From contig OY730228.1 of assembly GCA_963422565.1 (NCBI GenBank), positions 744,001 to 808,000 on the forward strand: a stretch of 64,000 bases of DNA, written 5' to 3'. The notes beneath the pieces are model-generated. The model was not told where the DNA came from. It made no database searches and saw only the letters and a list, made by a program, of their open reading frames with translations. A program made the position numbers and the translations under genes. Source of the DNA: G963422565 sp963422565. GTDB lineage: Bacteria > Pseudomonadota > Alphaproteobacteria > MPNO01. Positions 1 to 7,947 of the stretch are shown piece after piece; position 1 is the stretch's first letter, and every line of letters begins with the position of its first letter.

Positions 1-13
1 GCCCATCATGCAT
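1..13 (-). CDS. First codons of a leftward gene cut by the window edge
   Basis: On the minus strand a strong Shine-Dalgarno sequence AGGAGG (plus-strand 23-28) lies 9 nt before an ATG whose first base is 13. The readable codons are only Met-His-Asp-Gly. This is the expected picture of a gene starting at the left edge and running out of the window, but four codons cannot identify it. Two other ATGs (first bases 9 and 6) lie in other frames and have longer spacing. Confidence 0.3.
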
Positions 14-563
14 GATACGAACCCTCCTGTTCAGATCGAACCGGGCGCCGCCCGCCCCTCTCCCGCCCTGTTCCCGCATGCGCCGCGCCCGGTGTGCTCC
101 GTCTCCGGGATCGGGGCCGAGGCTCGGGGGCATCGAGAACATCGTGCCCGCTCGCGCACGACCAGGCCGCGGGTCGTCTGCCGGCAAACACATCCGGGCG
201 AGCCGTGATGCGTTCGAGCAATCCGCTATGCTCGGTCACGTGCCTCTCCGGTGTTCGCGGCTCTCGAAGCTCGACGCGAAACCGGCGATCGGTCGCGACA
301 TGTCGTGATCTCCGGAGATGCGGGATCCGGACGAGAAGATCGGACACGGTGTCGGACGGAATCGCGCGAAGGCGATATATGCGCCGCTGGGCGCGCTGTC
401 GTCCTGGTTCGGGAAATCGGAAGCGGCAGGAGCCCTCGGGAGAGTCGTTCGACCGCACGATGTTGAAGGGCATCGCGTCGGCCGAGACTGCATACCCCGC
501 CTCCCGCTTGCGGATGCCGTACCCCATCGCGATGCTTCCCGTTGCGGGAGGGGAGTCCGGCCG
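14..563. other. 550-bp intergenic region between divergent genes
   Basis: No reading frame here looks like a known protein. The open frames present are GC-rich shadows with biased composition. Two perfect palindromes sit close together: CGACATGTCG at 296-305 and ATCTCCGGAGAT at 308-319. They lie about 245 bp upstream of the Rieske oxygenase start and could be protein-binding sites. No convincing sigma70 promoter was found by eye. Confidence 0.5.
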
Positions 564-1592
564 ATGTATCTGGAGAATTGCTGGTATGTGGCGGCCTGGG
601 ACCATGAGCTGGGAGCGGCGCCGCTCGCCCGCCGGCTCCTCGATCGGCCGGTCGTGCTCTACCGGCGGAGCGACGGGCGCCCGGCGGCGTTGGAAGACCG
701 CTGCTGCCATCGGGGCGCGCCTCTGTCGCGGGGCGAGGTGCTGGGCGACTATCTCCAATGCGGCTATCATGGCCTGGTCTTCGACGCGTCGGGGCAATGC
801 GTCGACGTGCCCAGCCAGAATATCGTTCCACCGGGCGCCACTGTCCGCAGCTATCCGGTCGTCGAGCGCTATCGCTGGATCTGGTTCTGGCCCGGCGACC
901 CGTCGCGCGCCGATCCAGCAAAGATCCCCGACCTGTTCTGGAACGACCGGCCGGGCTGGGCCGCGACCGGGGCGTATCACCGCGTCGCCGCCGATTACAG
1001 GTTGATGATCGACGTGCAACTCGATGCGACTCATGTCACCTATGTCCATCCTGAGACCCTCGGCAGCGATGCGGTCCAGGCGACGCCGCCGACGGTCAGG
1101 CGCGGCGGCGGGCGGATCGCCATCGACCGCTGGCTGCTCGGCGTCGAGTCGCCGCCGATCTGGGTGCTCGCCGGCGGTTTCGCCGGGCCGGTCGACCGAT
1201 GGATTCTATCCACCTATGTCCCGCCCGCCGGCTGCCTGTTCGACATCGGTGCGGCGGACGCCGGGACCGGCGCCCCGGAGGGCCGCCGCAGCCGCGGTAT
1301 CACCAACCGAGCCTCGCATTTCGCGACGCCCGAGACGGCGCAAAGCTGTCACTATTTCTGGATGTTCGCCCGCGACTATCGGCTGGACGACGCGGCGCTG
1401 GACGCGCGCATGAAGACTGCCATCCGGCAGACCTTCCGCGAGGATGTGGAGGTGGTCGAAGCCCAGCAGCGGGGGCTCGACGGTGCGCGGACCGACGGAC
1501 AGATCGACGTCAATGCCGACATGACCACGATTCAGGCGCGCAGTCTGCTCGACGGGATGATCGCGGCGGAGACCGAGGCCGCGGCCTCGTAG
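564..1592 (+). CDS. Rieske [2Fe-2S] aromatic oxygenase, VanA-type single-gene alpha subunit
   Basis: 342-aa oxygenase component of a Rieske non-haem iron monooxygenase or demethylase, predicted to hydroxylate or O-demethylate an aromatic substrate with electrons from a separate reductase. The Rieske ligands are visible as C47/H49 and C66/H69. The mononuclear iron site is the D154-A-T-H157-x4-H162 motif. The N-terminus MYLENCWYVAAWDHEL is typical of the vanillate demethylase/phenylpropionate dioxygenase alpha group. The ATG at 564 follows a purine-rich GGAGGGGAG; the frame is open further upstream, but that part has no family resemblance. No reductase or ferredoxin gene is adjacent, so the electron donor must be encoded elsewhere. 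The substrate is unknown. Confidence 0.85.
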   Translation: MYLENCWYVAAWDHELGAAPLARRLLDRPVVLYRRSDGRPAALEDRCCHRGAPLSRGEVLGDYLQCGYHGLVFDASGQCVDVPSQNIVPPGATVRSYPVVERYRWIWFWPGDPSRADPAKIPDLFWNDRPGWAATGAYHRVAADYRLMIDVQLDATHVTYVHPETLGSDAVQATPPTVRRGGGRIAIDRWLLGVESPPIWVLAGGFAGPVDRWILSTYVPPAGCLFDIGAADAGTGAPEGRRSRGITNRASHFATPETAQSCHYFWMFARDYRLDDAALDARMKTAIRQTFREDVEVVEAQQRGLDGARTDGQIDVNADMTTIQARSLLDGMIAAETEAAAS

Positions 1593-1642
1593 ACGGATTT
1601 TCGGAAGCGGCGGCGCGGACCGGCAGGGAAACCGGCGCCGTC

Positions 1643-1802
1643 GGGCGGATCGTCGCGGAGAAACCCGTCATTTCGCACCCTCCGTCGCCAGCGAAAGGGC
1701 TTTCGATACGGCCCGGCAATAAGCGTTGTAGTCGGAGGATGTGCGGAACGACTCCTCGCGCGGATAGGGTCGGTCGACGGGCTTCTCCGCGACGATCCGC
1801 CC
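1643..1802. repeat. 27-bp inverted repeat (26/27) at the 3' end of the ABC ATPase gene
   Basis: The arms are 1643-1669 and 1776-1802, separated by 106 bp. The arms read GGGCGGATCGTCGCGGAG followed by AAACCCGTC (left, plus strand) or AAGCCCGTC (right, minus strand), so they differ at one base, which is a G-U pair in RNA. The right arm encodes residues 221-229 (GRIVAEKPV) of the ABC ATPase. The left arm overlaps its stop codon (1668-1670) and encodes the same nonapeptide on the plus strand. In the ATPase mRNA the arms could form a 27-bp stem closing a loop that holds the last 35 codons. No U-tract follows, so it is not a classical terminator. Confidence 0.85.
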
Positions 1803-2462
1803 GGGCCGCGCCGCCATCACCAGAATCCGGCTGGAGAGATAGACGGACTCGTAAACGCTGTGGGTGACTAAGACCACGGTCCATCCGAGCTTCCGCCAGA
1901 GCCCGAGGAGATCGTCGTTGAGGCGGAACCGGGTGAGCTCGTCGAGGGCCGCGAACGGCTCGTCCATCAGCAGGAGCCTGGGCCTCGTCACCAGCGCGCG
2001 GGCGATCGAGACCCGCATCTTCATGCCGCCCGAGAGCTCGCGCGGATAGGCGTTCTCGAACCCGGAGAGACCGACCAGCCCGATCGCCTCCTCGATATCG
2101 CCCTCGACCCGCGCGCGCCGCCGTCCGCGCAGCCTCAAAGGAAGATAGACGTTGTCGAACACGGTCCCCCAAGGCATCAGCGTGGGCTCCTGAAACACGA
2201 ACCCTATGCCCCGGTCGAACCGGCCCGACGCGTCGGCGCGGGCCTGCAGCATCTCGACGCGCCCGCCGGAAGGCTCGCCGAGGCCGGCGATTAGGCGAAG
2301 CGCGGTGCTCTTGCCGCAGCCGGAGGGGCCCAGCAGACTCACGAACTCGTTCTCGCGTATCGCGAGGCTCAGGCCCGACAGCGCGGTGGTTCCGTTCGAG
2401 AAGGTCTTGGTGACGTCGTCCAGGCGCAGGAGGTCGCGGCCGCCGCCTGGCCTTGCGCTCAT
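1668..2462 (-). CDS. ABC transporter ATP-binding protein, nitrate/sulfonate/taurine (SsuB/TauB) type
   Basis: 264-aa ATPase of an importer of the nitrate/sulfonate/bicarbonate/riboflavin-precursor class, acting on the cytoplasmic face with the divergently encoded permease. Visible motifs are Walker A GPSGCGKS (45-52), Q-loop Q91, signature LSGGMK (143-148), Walker B LLLMDEP (163-169) and switch H201. The ATG at 2462 is chosen because the upstream in-frame extension has no homology-like content and overlaps the permease gene. The start lies 60 bp from the permease start on the other strand. No substrate-binding protein gene is nearby. The 3' end carries the inverted repeat described separately. 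Confidence 0.88.
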   Translation of the reverse strand: MSARPGGGRDLLRLDDVTKTFSNGTTALSGLSLAIRENEFVSLLGPSGCGKSTALRLIAGLGEPSGGRVEMLQARADASGRFDRGIGFVFQEPTLMPWGTVFDNVYLPLRLRGRRRARVEGDIEEAIGLVGLSGFENAYPRELSGGMKMRVSIARALVTRPRLLLMDEPFAALDELTRFRLNDDLLGLWRKLGWTVVLVTHSVYESVYLSSRILVMAARPGRIVAEKPVDRPYPREESFRTSSDYNAYCRAVSKALSLATEGAK

Positions 2463-2522
2463 GGCGTTCACCGGCACCACCTTCCCGTGGTCGTCGTCGA
2501 CGCGTTCCGAAGGGGTATGGGG

Positions 2523-3404
2523 ATGAAAACGGCTGCGGAAGCGGACGCTCCCGAGGCAGCCTCGCGGGGCCGGCCGGACCCCGCGCGGGCGAACGCCAAG
2601 CCGCCCGGGCACTGGACCGGGTATCGTTGGGTCCGCATCGCCGTGCCCCTCGCGATGGGCGTCTGTTTCCTCGCCGGCTGGGAGCTTCTCGTCCGGGCGC
2701 TTGCAATTCGCGAGTTCGTTCTCCCGAAACCGTCGGTGATCGCCGACAGCCTCTACGGCGACTTTTTCCCCCTCGCCGCCGCCGCCTGGTTCACCTTCCG
2801 GGTGACCGTCATGGCCTTCGCTGCCGCGGTCATCAGCGGGGTCGCGCTCTCGATCCTGTTCACCCAGAACCGGATCGTCGAGATGGCGCTCTTCCCTTAC
2901 GCGGTGATCCTGCAGGTCACCCCCGTCGTGTCGCTCGCGCCCATCATCCTGATCTGGGTCGGGCTCGACAATGTCGAGCTCGCGCTGCTGATCCTCGCAT
3001 GGATCGTCGCCTTTTTCCCGATCCTGTCGAACACCACCATCGGGCTCGCGTCATCGGATCACAACCTGCGGGATCTCTTCGACCTCTATGGCGCGTCTCG
3101 CTGGCAGATCTTCCGCCACCTCCAGTTTCCGACGGCTCTCCCCTACATTCTGGGCGGCATGAAGATCTCCGGCGGGCTGGCGCTCATCGGCGCCGTCGTC
3201 GCCGAATTCGTCGCGGGCAGCGGCGGGTCGACCGGACTCGCCTGGCGAATCGTCGAGGCCGGCAACCGGCTTAACATCCCCGGCATGTTCGCGGCCCTGA
3301 TACTGCTCTCGATCATGGGCATCGCGATCTTCTTCTGCATGACCGCCCTGCAGCATCTGGCGCTGCACAGATGGCACGAGAGCGCCGTCAAGCGGCACGA
3401 CTGA
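2523..3404 (+). CDS. ABC transporter permease, SsuC/TauC-like
   Basis: 293-aa inner-membrane permease of the BPD_transp_1 family. It has about six hydrophobic segments and the cytoplasmic coupling region around ASRWQIFRHLQFPTALPYIL, where the usual EAA-loop glycine is represented by YGASRWQ. The ATG at 2523 lies 7 nt after AGGGG (2511-2515); the ATG at 2517 is too close to that site. It pairs with the divergent ATPase gene. A divergent ATPase/permease pair without a periplasmic binding protein is unusual for this importer class. The substrate cannot be told from sequence; the catabolic neighbourhood suggests an organic acid or sulfonate. Confidence 0.88.
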   Translation: MKTAAEADAPEAASRGRPDPARANAKPPGHWTGYRWVRIAVPLAMGVCFLAGWELLVRALAIREFVLPKPSVIADSLYGDFFPLAAAAWFTFRVTVMAFAAAVISGVALSILFTQNRIVEMALFPYAVILQVTPVVSLAPIILIWVGLDNVELALLILAWIVAFFPILSNTTIGLASSDHNLRDLFDLYGASRWQIFRHLQFPTALPYILGGMKISGGLALIGAVVAEFVAGSGGSTGLAWRIVEAGNRLNIPGMFAALILLSIMGIAIFFCMTALQHLALHRWHESAVKRHD

Positions 3405-3500
3405 GAACCGGGACGGATATCGGAACCCCTTCAGCGCAGGGCCGGGGCGGCAACCCCGGCGATGCGGCAGTCGGCGCGCCACGCCGCCGAATCGGCGGGG

Positions 3501-5744
3501 TCACAGCGGCGTCCCGGCCCCTCGGTGCAGCGCGCCCGCCAACCCGTCCGGCGAGACCGGCGTCTCCATCGGCTGAACGCCCGATCCGGCGAGCGCGTGG
3601 GCGACCGCGTTGCCGACCGCCCCGCCGGCGGCGACAAGGCCGCCCTCCCCCGCCCCCTTGACCCCCAGCGGGTTGGCCGCCGGATGGGTCTCGAGCGCCG
3701 TCGTCGCGATCCTCGGCAGACCGGCCGCCACCGGCATCGGGTAATCCGCAAGCGATCCGGTCAGGAGCTGGCCCTCGCGGTCGTGGACGACCCGGTCGAG
3801 CAGCGCTCCGCCGATCCCCTGGACGACGCCGCCGAGCGTCTGGCCCTCGGCGAGCGGCGGGTTGACGACCCGGCCCAGCTCCTCGACGACCCAATAGCCC
3901 TCGACCGAGACCTCGCCCGTCTCCGGATCGACGGCGACATGGGCCGCATGCGCCCCGAAACCCCAGGCGGGCCGCCCGCCGTTGTCGAACCGGCCCGCCG
4001 CTTCGAGCGCCTCGCCACGCGCGGCGGCGAAGCGCGCGAGCGCCGCGATCCCCAGCCCGCCCGCCTTTCCGCCCCGATAGGACAGCATGGCCGGGTCCGC
4101 GTTCAATCGAAGCGCCGCGACCGCCCGGCAACGGGCGCGAAAGGCTTCCGCCGCCCGGACCACCGCGCCGCCGCCCATGACCGTCGCGCGGCTATGATAG
4201 GTCCCGCTCCCTTCGGGCAGGAGGCTGGTGGTGCCGTGGCGGACGATCACGGTCTCGATGGGGATCTCCAGCGCGGCCGCCGCGATCTGCGCCATCCCGG
4301 TCTCGAGCCCCTGCCCCAGAGCCGACGACCCCACCCTCACCTCGATACGGCCGTCGCCGTCGGCCGAGATCCGCGCGTGTTCGGGCGGCCCGGCGGCGCT
4401 GCTCTCGACGAAGCAGGCGATCCCGAGCCCGTGCCGCCGCCCCACCGCGTCGGCCCGGGACGGACGCCGCCGCCAGGACGGATAGTCGACCGCGCGCAAC
4501 AGCTCCTGGAGCACCGCCGGGTAGTCACCCTCGGCATAGGCCGTATCGCGATCGCCCGGAATCAGCTCGCCGATGGGCCAAGGCAGGCTTTCGGGCGGCA
4601 GGAGGTTGGCGAGGCGGATCTCCGCCGGATCGATCCCGAGATCGCCGGCCATCAGATCGATCATGCGCTCGCGAAAGAAGTTGGCCTCGAACCGGCCCGG
4701 CCCGCGATAGGTGCCGGTCGGCGTCTTGTTGGTGAGGGCGACGGCGACCCGGCAGGTATAGTTGTCGATCCGGTACGGTCCGGGCAGGAACTGACCGGCC
4801 CGGGTCGGCGCGACCGCGCCGTTGGTCCTCATATAGGCGCCGATATCGGCGACCAAATCCCCGCGCAGACCAAGGATTCGCCCTGCGGCGTCGGCGGCGA
4901 TCTCCAGCTCGCAAACGAGGCCGCGGGCCTGGTTGGCTGCCGCCATATGCTCGCGCCTATCCTCGATCCATTTGACCGGCCGGCCGGTCCGCCGGCTCGC
5001 CAGCGGCACGAGATAGTCCTCGGGGTAGAGCTCGCCTCGCACGCCGAACCCGCCGCCGACATCGACCTCGATCAGCTCGACCCGATCCGGCGGCAGACCG
5101 AAGGCGGCGGCCAGCACGCCGCGGTTGTAGTGGGTGACCTTGGCCGCGCCCCAGAGTCGAAGCCCGCCCGCCCCGTCGAAGGCGGCGACGAGGCCGCGCG
5201 TCTCCAGCGGCGAGGGCGCCTGGCGGTGGGTACGGAAGACCTCGCGGCGGCGATAGGCCGCCTCGGCGAAGACGGGGGCGGTATCGCCGCGACCGACCTC
5301 GTAGCGCACGACCATGTTCGCGCCGGCCGCGTCCTCCGGCGTCGCGCTCACCGGCAGCGGCCGATAGCGCACATCCGCGAGAGACAGCGCATCCTCGGCG
5401 CGGTAGCGGTCGACGGCGGCGACCACGGCCACCGGCTCGCCGACGAATCGGACCCTGTCTCGCGCCAGCGGCGGCTGAAGGAACGCCGCGAACTCCGGCA
5501 TCGCGGCGAGGCGGACGGGGATCTCGGGAAGCGGCGTGTCCAGATCCGCGGCCGAGAACGCATCTAGGACGCCCGCCGCTTCGCGCACCGCCGACAGATC
5601 AACCGCGTCGATCCGCGCATGCGCAAGAGGGCTCCGCAGGACCGCCATCGAAACCATGCCGGGAAGGCGGCAATCGTCGATGAACGCCCCCCGGCCGCGC
5701 AGCAGCCTCGGATCTTCCAACCGCTTGACCGGATCGCCGATCAT
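3501..5744 (-). CDS. Xanthine dehydrogenase-family molybdopterin-binding subunit (stand-alone)
   Basis: 747-aa large subunit of the molybdenum hydroxylase family (CoxL/XdhB-like), which hydroxylates aromatic heterocycles, aldehydes or CO-like substrates at a Mo-cytosine dinucleotide cofactor. Recognisable segments include VGGGFGVRGE, the GTYRGPGRFEANF region, SSALGQGLETG, and the catalytic-glutamate motif KGAGEGG with E700. The CoxL-specific AYXCSFR loop is not seen. The ATG at 5744 is used; a TTG 21 nt upstream directly abuts GGAGG and is an alternative. The FAD and [2Fe-2S] subunit genes usually found with this family are absent, so electron transfer must use partners encoded elsewhere. It is convergent with the ABC permease and divergent from the SDR gene. 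Confidence 0.88.
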   Translation of the reverse strand: MIGDPVKRLEDPRLLRGRGAFIDDCRLPGMVSMAVLRSPLAHARIDAVDLSAVREAAGVLDAFSAADLDTPLPEIPVRLAAMPEFAAFLQPPLARDRVRFVGEPVAVVAAVDRYRAEDALSLADVRYRPLPVSATPEDAAGANMVVRYEVGRGDTAPVFAEAAYRRREVFRTHRQAPSPLETRGLVAAFDGAGGLRLWGAAKVTHYNRGVLAAAFGLPPDRVELIEVDVGGGFGVRGELYPEDYLVPLASRRTGRPVKWIEDRREHMAAANQARGLVCELEIAADAAGRILGLRGDLVADIGAYMRTNGAVAPTRAGQFLPGPYRIDNYTCRVAVALTNKTPTGTYRGPGRFEANFFRERMIDLMAGDLGIDPAEIRLANLLPPESLPWPIGELIPGDRDTAYAEGDYPAVLQELLRAVDYPSWRRRPSRADAVGRRHGLGIACFVESSAAGPPEHARISADGDGRIEVRVGSSALGQGLETGMAQIAAAALEIPIETVIVRHGTTSLLPEGSGTYHSRATVMGGGAVVRAAEAFRARCRAVAALRLNADPAMLSYRGGKAGGLGIAALARFAAARGEALEAAGRFDNGGRPAWGFGAHAAHVAVDPETGEVSVEGYWVVEELGRVVNPPLAEGQTLGGVVQGIGGALLDRVVHDREGQLLTGSLADYPMPVAAGLPRIATTALETHPAANPLGVKGAGEGGLVAAGGAVGNAVAHALAGSGVQPMETPVSPDGLAGALHRGAGTPL

Positions 5745-5771
5745 CGGCCGCGCGCCATCCCGCAACCTCCG

Positions 5772-5799
5772 TTGAATCGCCGCCGGAGCGCGCTAGAGT
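5772..5799 (+). promoter_or_regulatory. Candidate sigma70-type promoter for the SDR gene
   Basis: TTGAAT (5772-5777), a 16-nt spacer and TAGAGT (5794-5799) lie about 57 nt before the SDR start, in the 111-bp space between two divergent genes. Matches to consensus are partial and the call is by eye. Confidence 0.3.
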
Positions 5800-5855
5800 A
5801 GGAACCGTCCGCAGCCGGGGCAAACCGGGGGCGCGGTCGAGGGGGAGACGAGACG

Positions 5856-6665
5856 ATGGACCTTGGGCTCGAGGGGAAGGTCGCCGCGATCACCGGCGGC
5901 AGCATGGGGATCGGCAAGGCGATCGCGGCAGTCATGGCGCGGGAAGGGTGCAGCATCTCGGTCTGCGCGCGCGGCAAGGAGAGACTCGACGAGGCCGCCG
6001 CCCAGATCCGCGGAAACAGCGGGCGCGAGGTCCTGACCGTCGCCGCGGACCTGACGAAGGATGCGGACGCCAAGCACTTCATCGACGCCACGGCTTTGCA
6101 TTTCGGGCGTATCGACATCCTGGTCAACAATGCCGGAGCGGCGCCGGGCGGCGTCCTCGAAGGGCTGTCGGAGGCCGATTGGGAAGCCGCGCTCCAGCTC
6201 AAGTTCATGGGATATGTCCGCTGCACCCGGCACGCGATCCCGCATATGCGGGCGCAGGGCGGCGGGCGGATCGTCAACCTGATCGGCAATGACGGGGTGA
6301 AACACTCCTATTGGGAAATCGCCCCGGGAGCGGCCAACGCCGCGGGTCAGAATTTCACGATCTCGATCGCCGCCCAGTATGCACGGGAGAACATCACCCT
6401 CGTCGGGGTCAATCCCGGCCCGGTTCGGACAGAGCGTTGGGACGGGCTGGTGCAGGCCATGTCGCGCGACATGGGTATCCCCTACGCGCAGGCCGACGGG
6501 CTGGCCCCGAAGAGCATTCCGCTCGGGCGGATCGCCGAGCCCGAGGAGGTCGCCAACCTGGTGACCTATCTCGCCTCGCCGCTCGCCCATTTCGTCAACG
6601 GGACGATGATCGAGATCGACGGCGGCCAGCAGAAACCGGTGATGGACGCCTCGCGCGACGGCTGA
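5856..6665 (+). CDS. SDR-family protein lacking the catalytic Tyr-x3-Lys
   Basis: 269-aa short-chain dehydrogenase/reductase-fold protein. The nucleotide-binding TGGSMGIG (residues 13-20) and the NNAG motif (91-94) are intact. Where classical SDRs have Y-x3-K, this protein has P157-G-A-A-N161, aligned by the following AAxxxxT, and the usual catalytic Ser region reads NLIGNDG. Y152 is nearby but has no Lys four residues later. It may therefore bind NAD(P) but either not catalyse the ordinary alcohol/ketone reaction or use a different chemistry. GAGGGGGAG precedes the ATG. The next gene, a citryl-CoA-lyase-like protein, follows 141 bp downstream on the same strand and may be co-transcribed. Confidence 0.85.
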   Translation: MDLGLEGKVAAITGGSMGIGKAIAAVMAREGCSISVCARGKERLDEAAAQIRGNSGREVLTVAADLTKDADAKHFIDATALHFGRIDILVNNAGAAPGGVLEGLSEADWEAALQLKFMGYVRCTRHAIPHMRAQGGGRIVNLIGNDGVKHSYWEIAPGAANAAGQNFTISIAAQYARENITLVGVNPGPVRTERWDGLVQAMSRDMGIPYAQADGLAPKSIPLGRIAEPEEVANLVTYLASPLAHFVNGTMIEIDGGQQKPVMDASRDG

Positions 6666-6806
6666 AGACGTCATCCGGCGCATCCCGGTCTCCCCCGTCG
6701 AACGGGTGCCGCCGCGCTCGCCGGCGCCGCGCTGTCGCTTGCCCTGCGGCGGGGCCGCCGGATAGTCTCGCAAGCATCTACAGGGGGCGGCGGGGAACAG
6801 CGGAAC

Positions 6807-7565
6807 ATGGTCGAGCCGGTCACGCGAATCGGATCTCCTACCTCGGACGCCGACCGGTTTCGTATGCGCGGCAGGGACATGCTCGGCGAGATCGTCGGCG
6901 AGAAGAGCTTCGCAGAGGCCTTCTATCTGATCGTGACCGGACGCGCGCCGAGCCCCGGACAGGCCCGTATCCTCGATGCCTGCATGATCGTCCTGATGGA
7001 CCACGGTCTCACGCCGATGGCGCTGGTCTCCCGCCTGGTCGAAGATGCGGTCCCGACAGACATCCAGGTTCCGGTGGCGGCCGGCCTCCTGATGGTCGGC
7101 AACCGCTTCGCCGGAACCATGGCCGGCTGCGGCCGCATTCTGCAGGAATGCCGCGCCGCCGGCGGCGACTCCCGGTCCTGGCTCGCCGCCGAAGTCGCCA
7201 AATACCGCGCCGCGAACCGGCACATACCGGGCTTCGGCCACCCCTATTACAAGTCGGCCGATCCACGCAGCGCCCGTCTCTTCGAGGTCGCGGCGACCAA
7301 CGGCGCGGCGGGCGACCATGTGGCGCTGGTGAAGCTGCTCGGCGAGGAGGCGGACAAGGCGGCGGGGCGTCACCTGACGCTCAACGTCACCGGGGCGCTG
7401 GGCGCGGTTCTGTGCGAGATCGACTTCCCGGTCGAGGCGATGCGCGCCTGCACGGTGGTCGGCCGGGCGGCCGGGCTCGCGGCGCACGCTCTGGAAGAGA
7501 AGACGAGCCCGATCACGCCGTCGGTCGTGGATTTCGTAAACGGAATCGACTACAGGGAAGATTGA
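6807..7565 (+). CDS. Citrate synthase-superfamily protein, citryl-CoA lyase-like
   Basis: 252-aa protein with the catalytic core of the citrate synthase superfamily but far shorter than citrate synthase (about 430 aa). Conserved elements are the DHGLTP segment (H66) and HIPGFGHPYYKSADPR with H145 and the DPR at 152-154, plus a late E-I-D-F-P segment where the superfamily places its catalytic aspartate. Such short proteins are usually described as citryl-CoA lyase-like, cleaving or forming a C-C bond next to a CoA thioester. The context of aromatic and acyl-CoA genes suggests a tailored acyl-CoA lyase or ligase rather than a TCA-cycle enzyme. The exact substrate is unknown. Confidence 0.78.
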   Translation: MVEPVTRIGSPTSDADRFRMRGRDMLGEIVGEKSFAEAFYLIVTGRAPSPGQARILDACMIVLMDHGLTPMALVSRLVEDAVPTDIQVPVAAGLLMVGNRFAGTMAGCGRILQECRAAGGDSRSWLAAEVAKYRAANRHIPGFGHPYYKSADPRSARLFEVAATNGAAGDHVALVKLLGEEADKAAGRHLTLNVTGALGAVLCEIDFPVEAMRACTVVGRAAGLAAHALEEKTSPITPSVVDFVNGIDYRED

Positions 7566-7577
7566 CCGGCTCGCCGG

Positions 7578-7892
7578 TCACGAGGTCTCGCCCTCGATCC
7601 AGTCGAGAAAAGGCGGATGGCCCCCGGAGACCGGGAGCACGACGGCGCAGGGCAGATCCGCGCCGTGCAGCGCAGCGATCCGATCGACGACCCGGCCGGC
7701 TAGGGCCGTTCGGGTCTTGGCGATCAACACCGCTTCGCGCCCTTCCTCGACCGCGCCCTGCCAGCGATAGATCGAAGTCATGCCGTCCAATATGTTGACA
7801 CAGGCTGCCAGACGATCTTCGATCAGGGTGCGGCCGATTCGTCGCGCCTCCTCGACGCTCTCCGTCGTAGCGTAGACCAGGCTGATCGACAT
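7578..7892 (-). CDS. cutA: CutA1 divalent-cation tolerance protein
   Basis: 104-aa protein matching the CutA1 family in length and sequence: N-terminal SLVYATTES, central ACVNILDGMTSIYRWQGAVEEGREAVLIAKT, and a C-terminal aromatic segment ending FLDWIEGETS. CutA1 forms very stable trimers and has been linked to metal tolerance, although its molecular role is unclear. The ATG at 7892 gives the family's usual length; the frame stays open upstream for 24 codons that do not look like CutA. It is divergent from the diiron-pattern gene at 7948, leaving 55 bp between starts. Confidence 0.9.
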   Translation of the reverse strand: MSISLVYATTESVEEARRIGRTLIEDRLAACVNILDGMTSIYRWQGAVEEGREAVLIAKTRTALAGRVVDRIAALHGADLPCAVVLPVSGGHPPFLDWIEGETS

Positions 7893-7947
7893 CTCGTTCT
7901 CGCCGCTCCCTCGCGCCGCCCGTTCGGGCCGACCGTCAGGAGGCATC

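Noticed and set aside
5793..7487. 564-codon open frame on the minus strand
   Set aside because: It runs antisense to the SDR and citryl-CoA-lyase-like genes, which have clear motifs.
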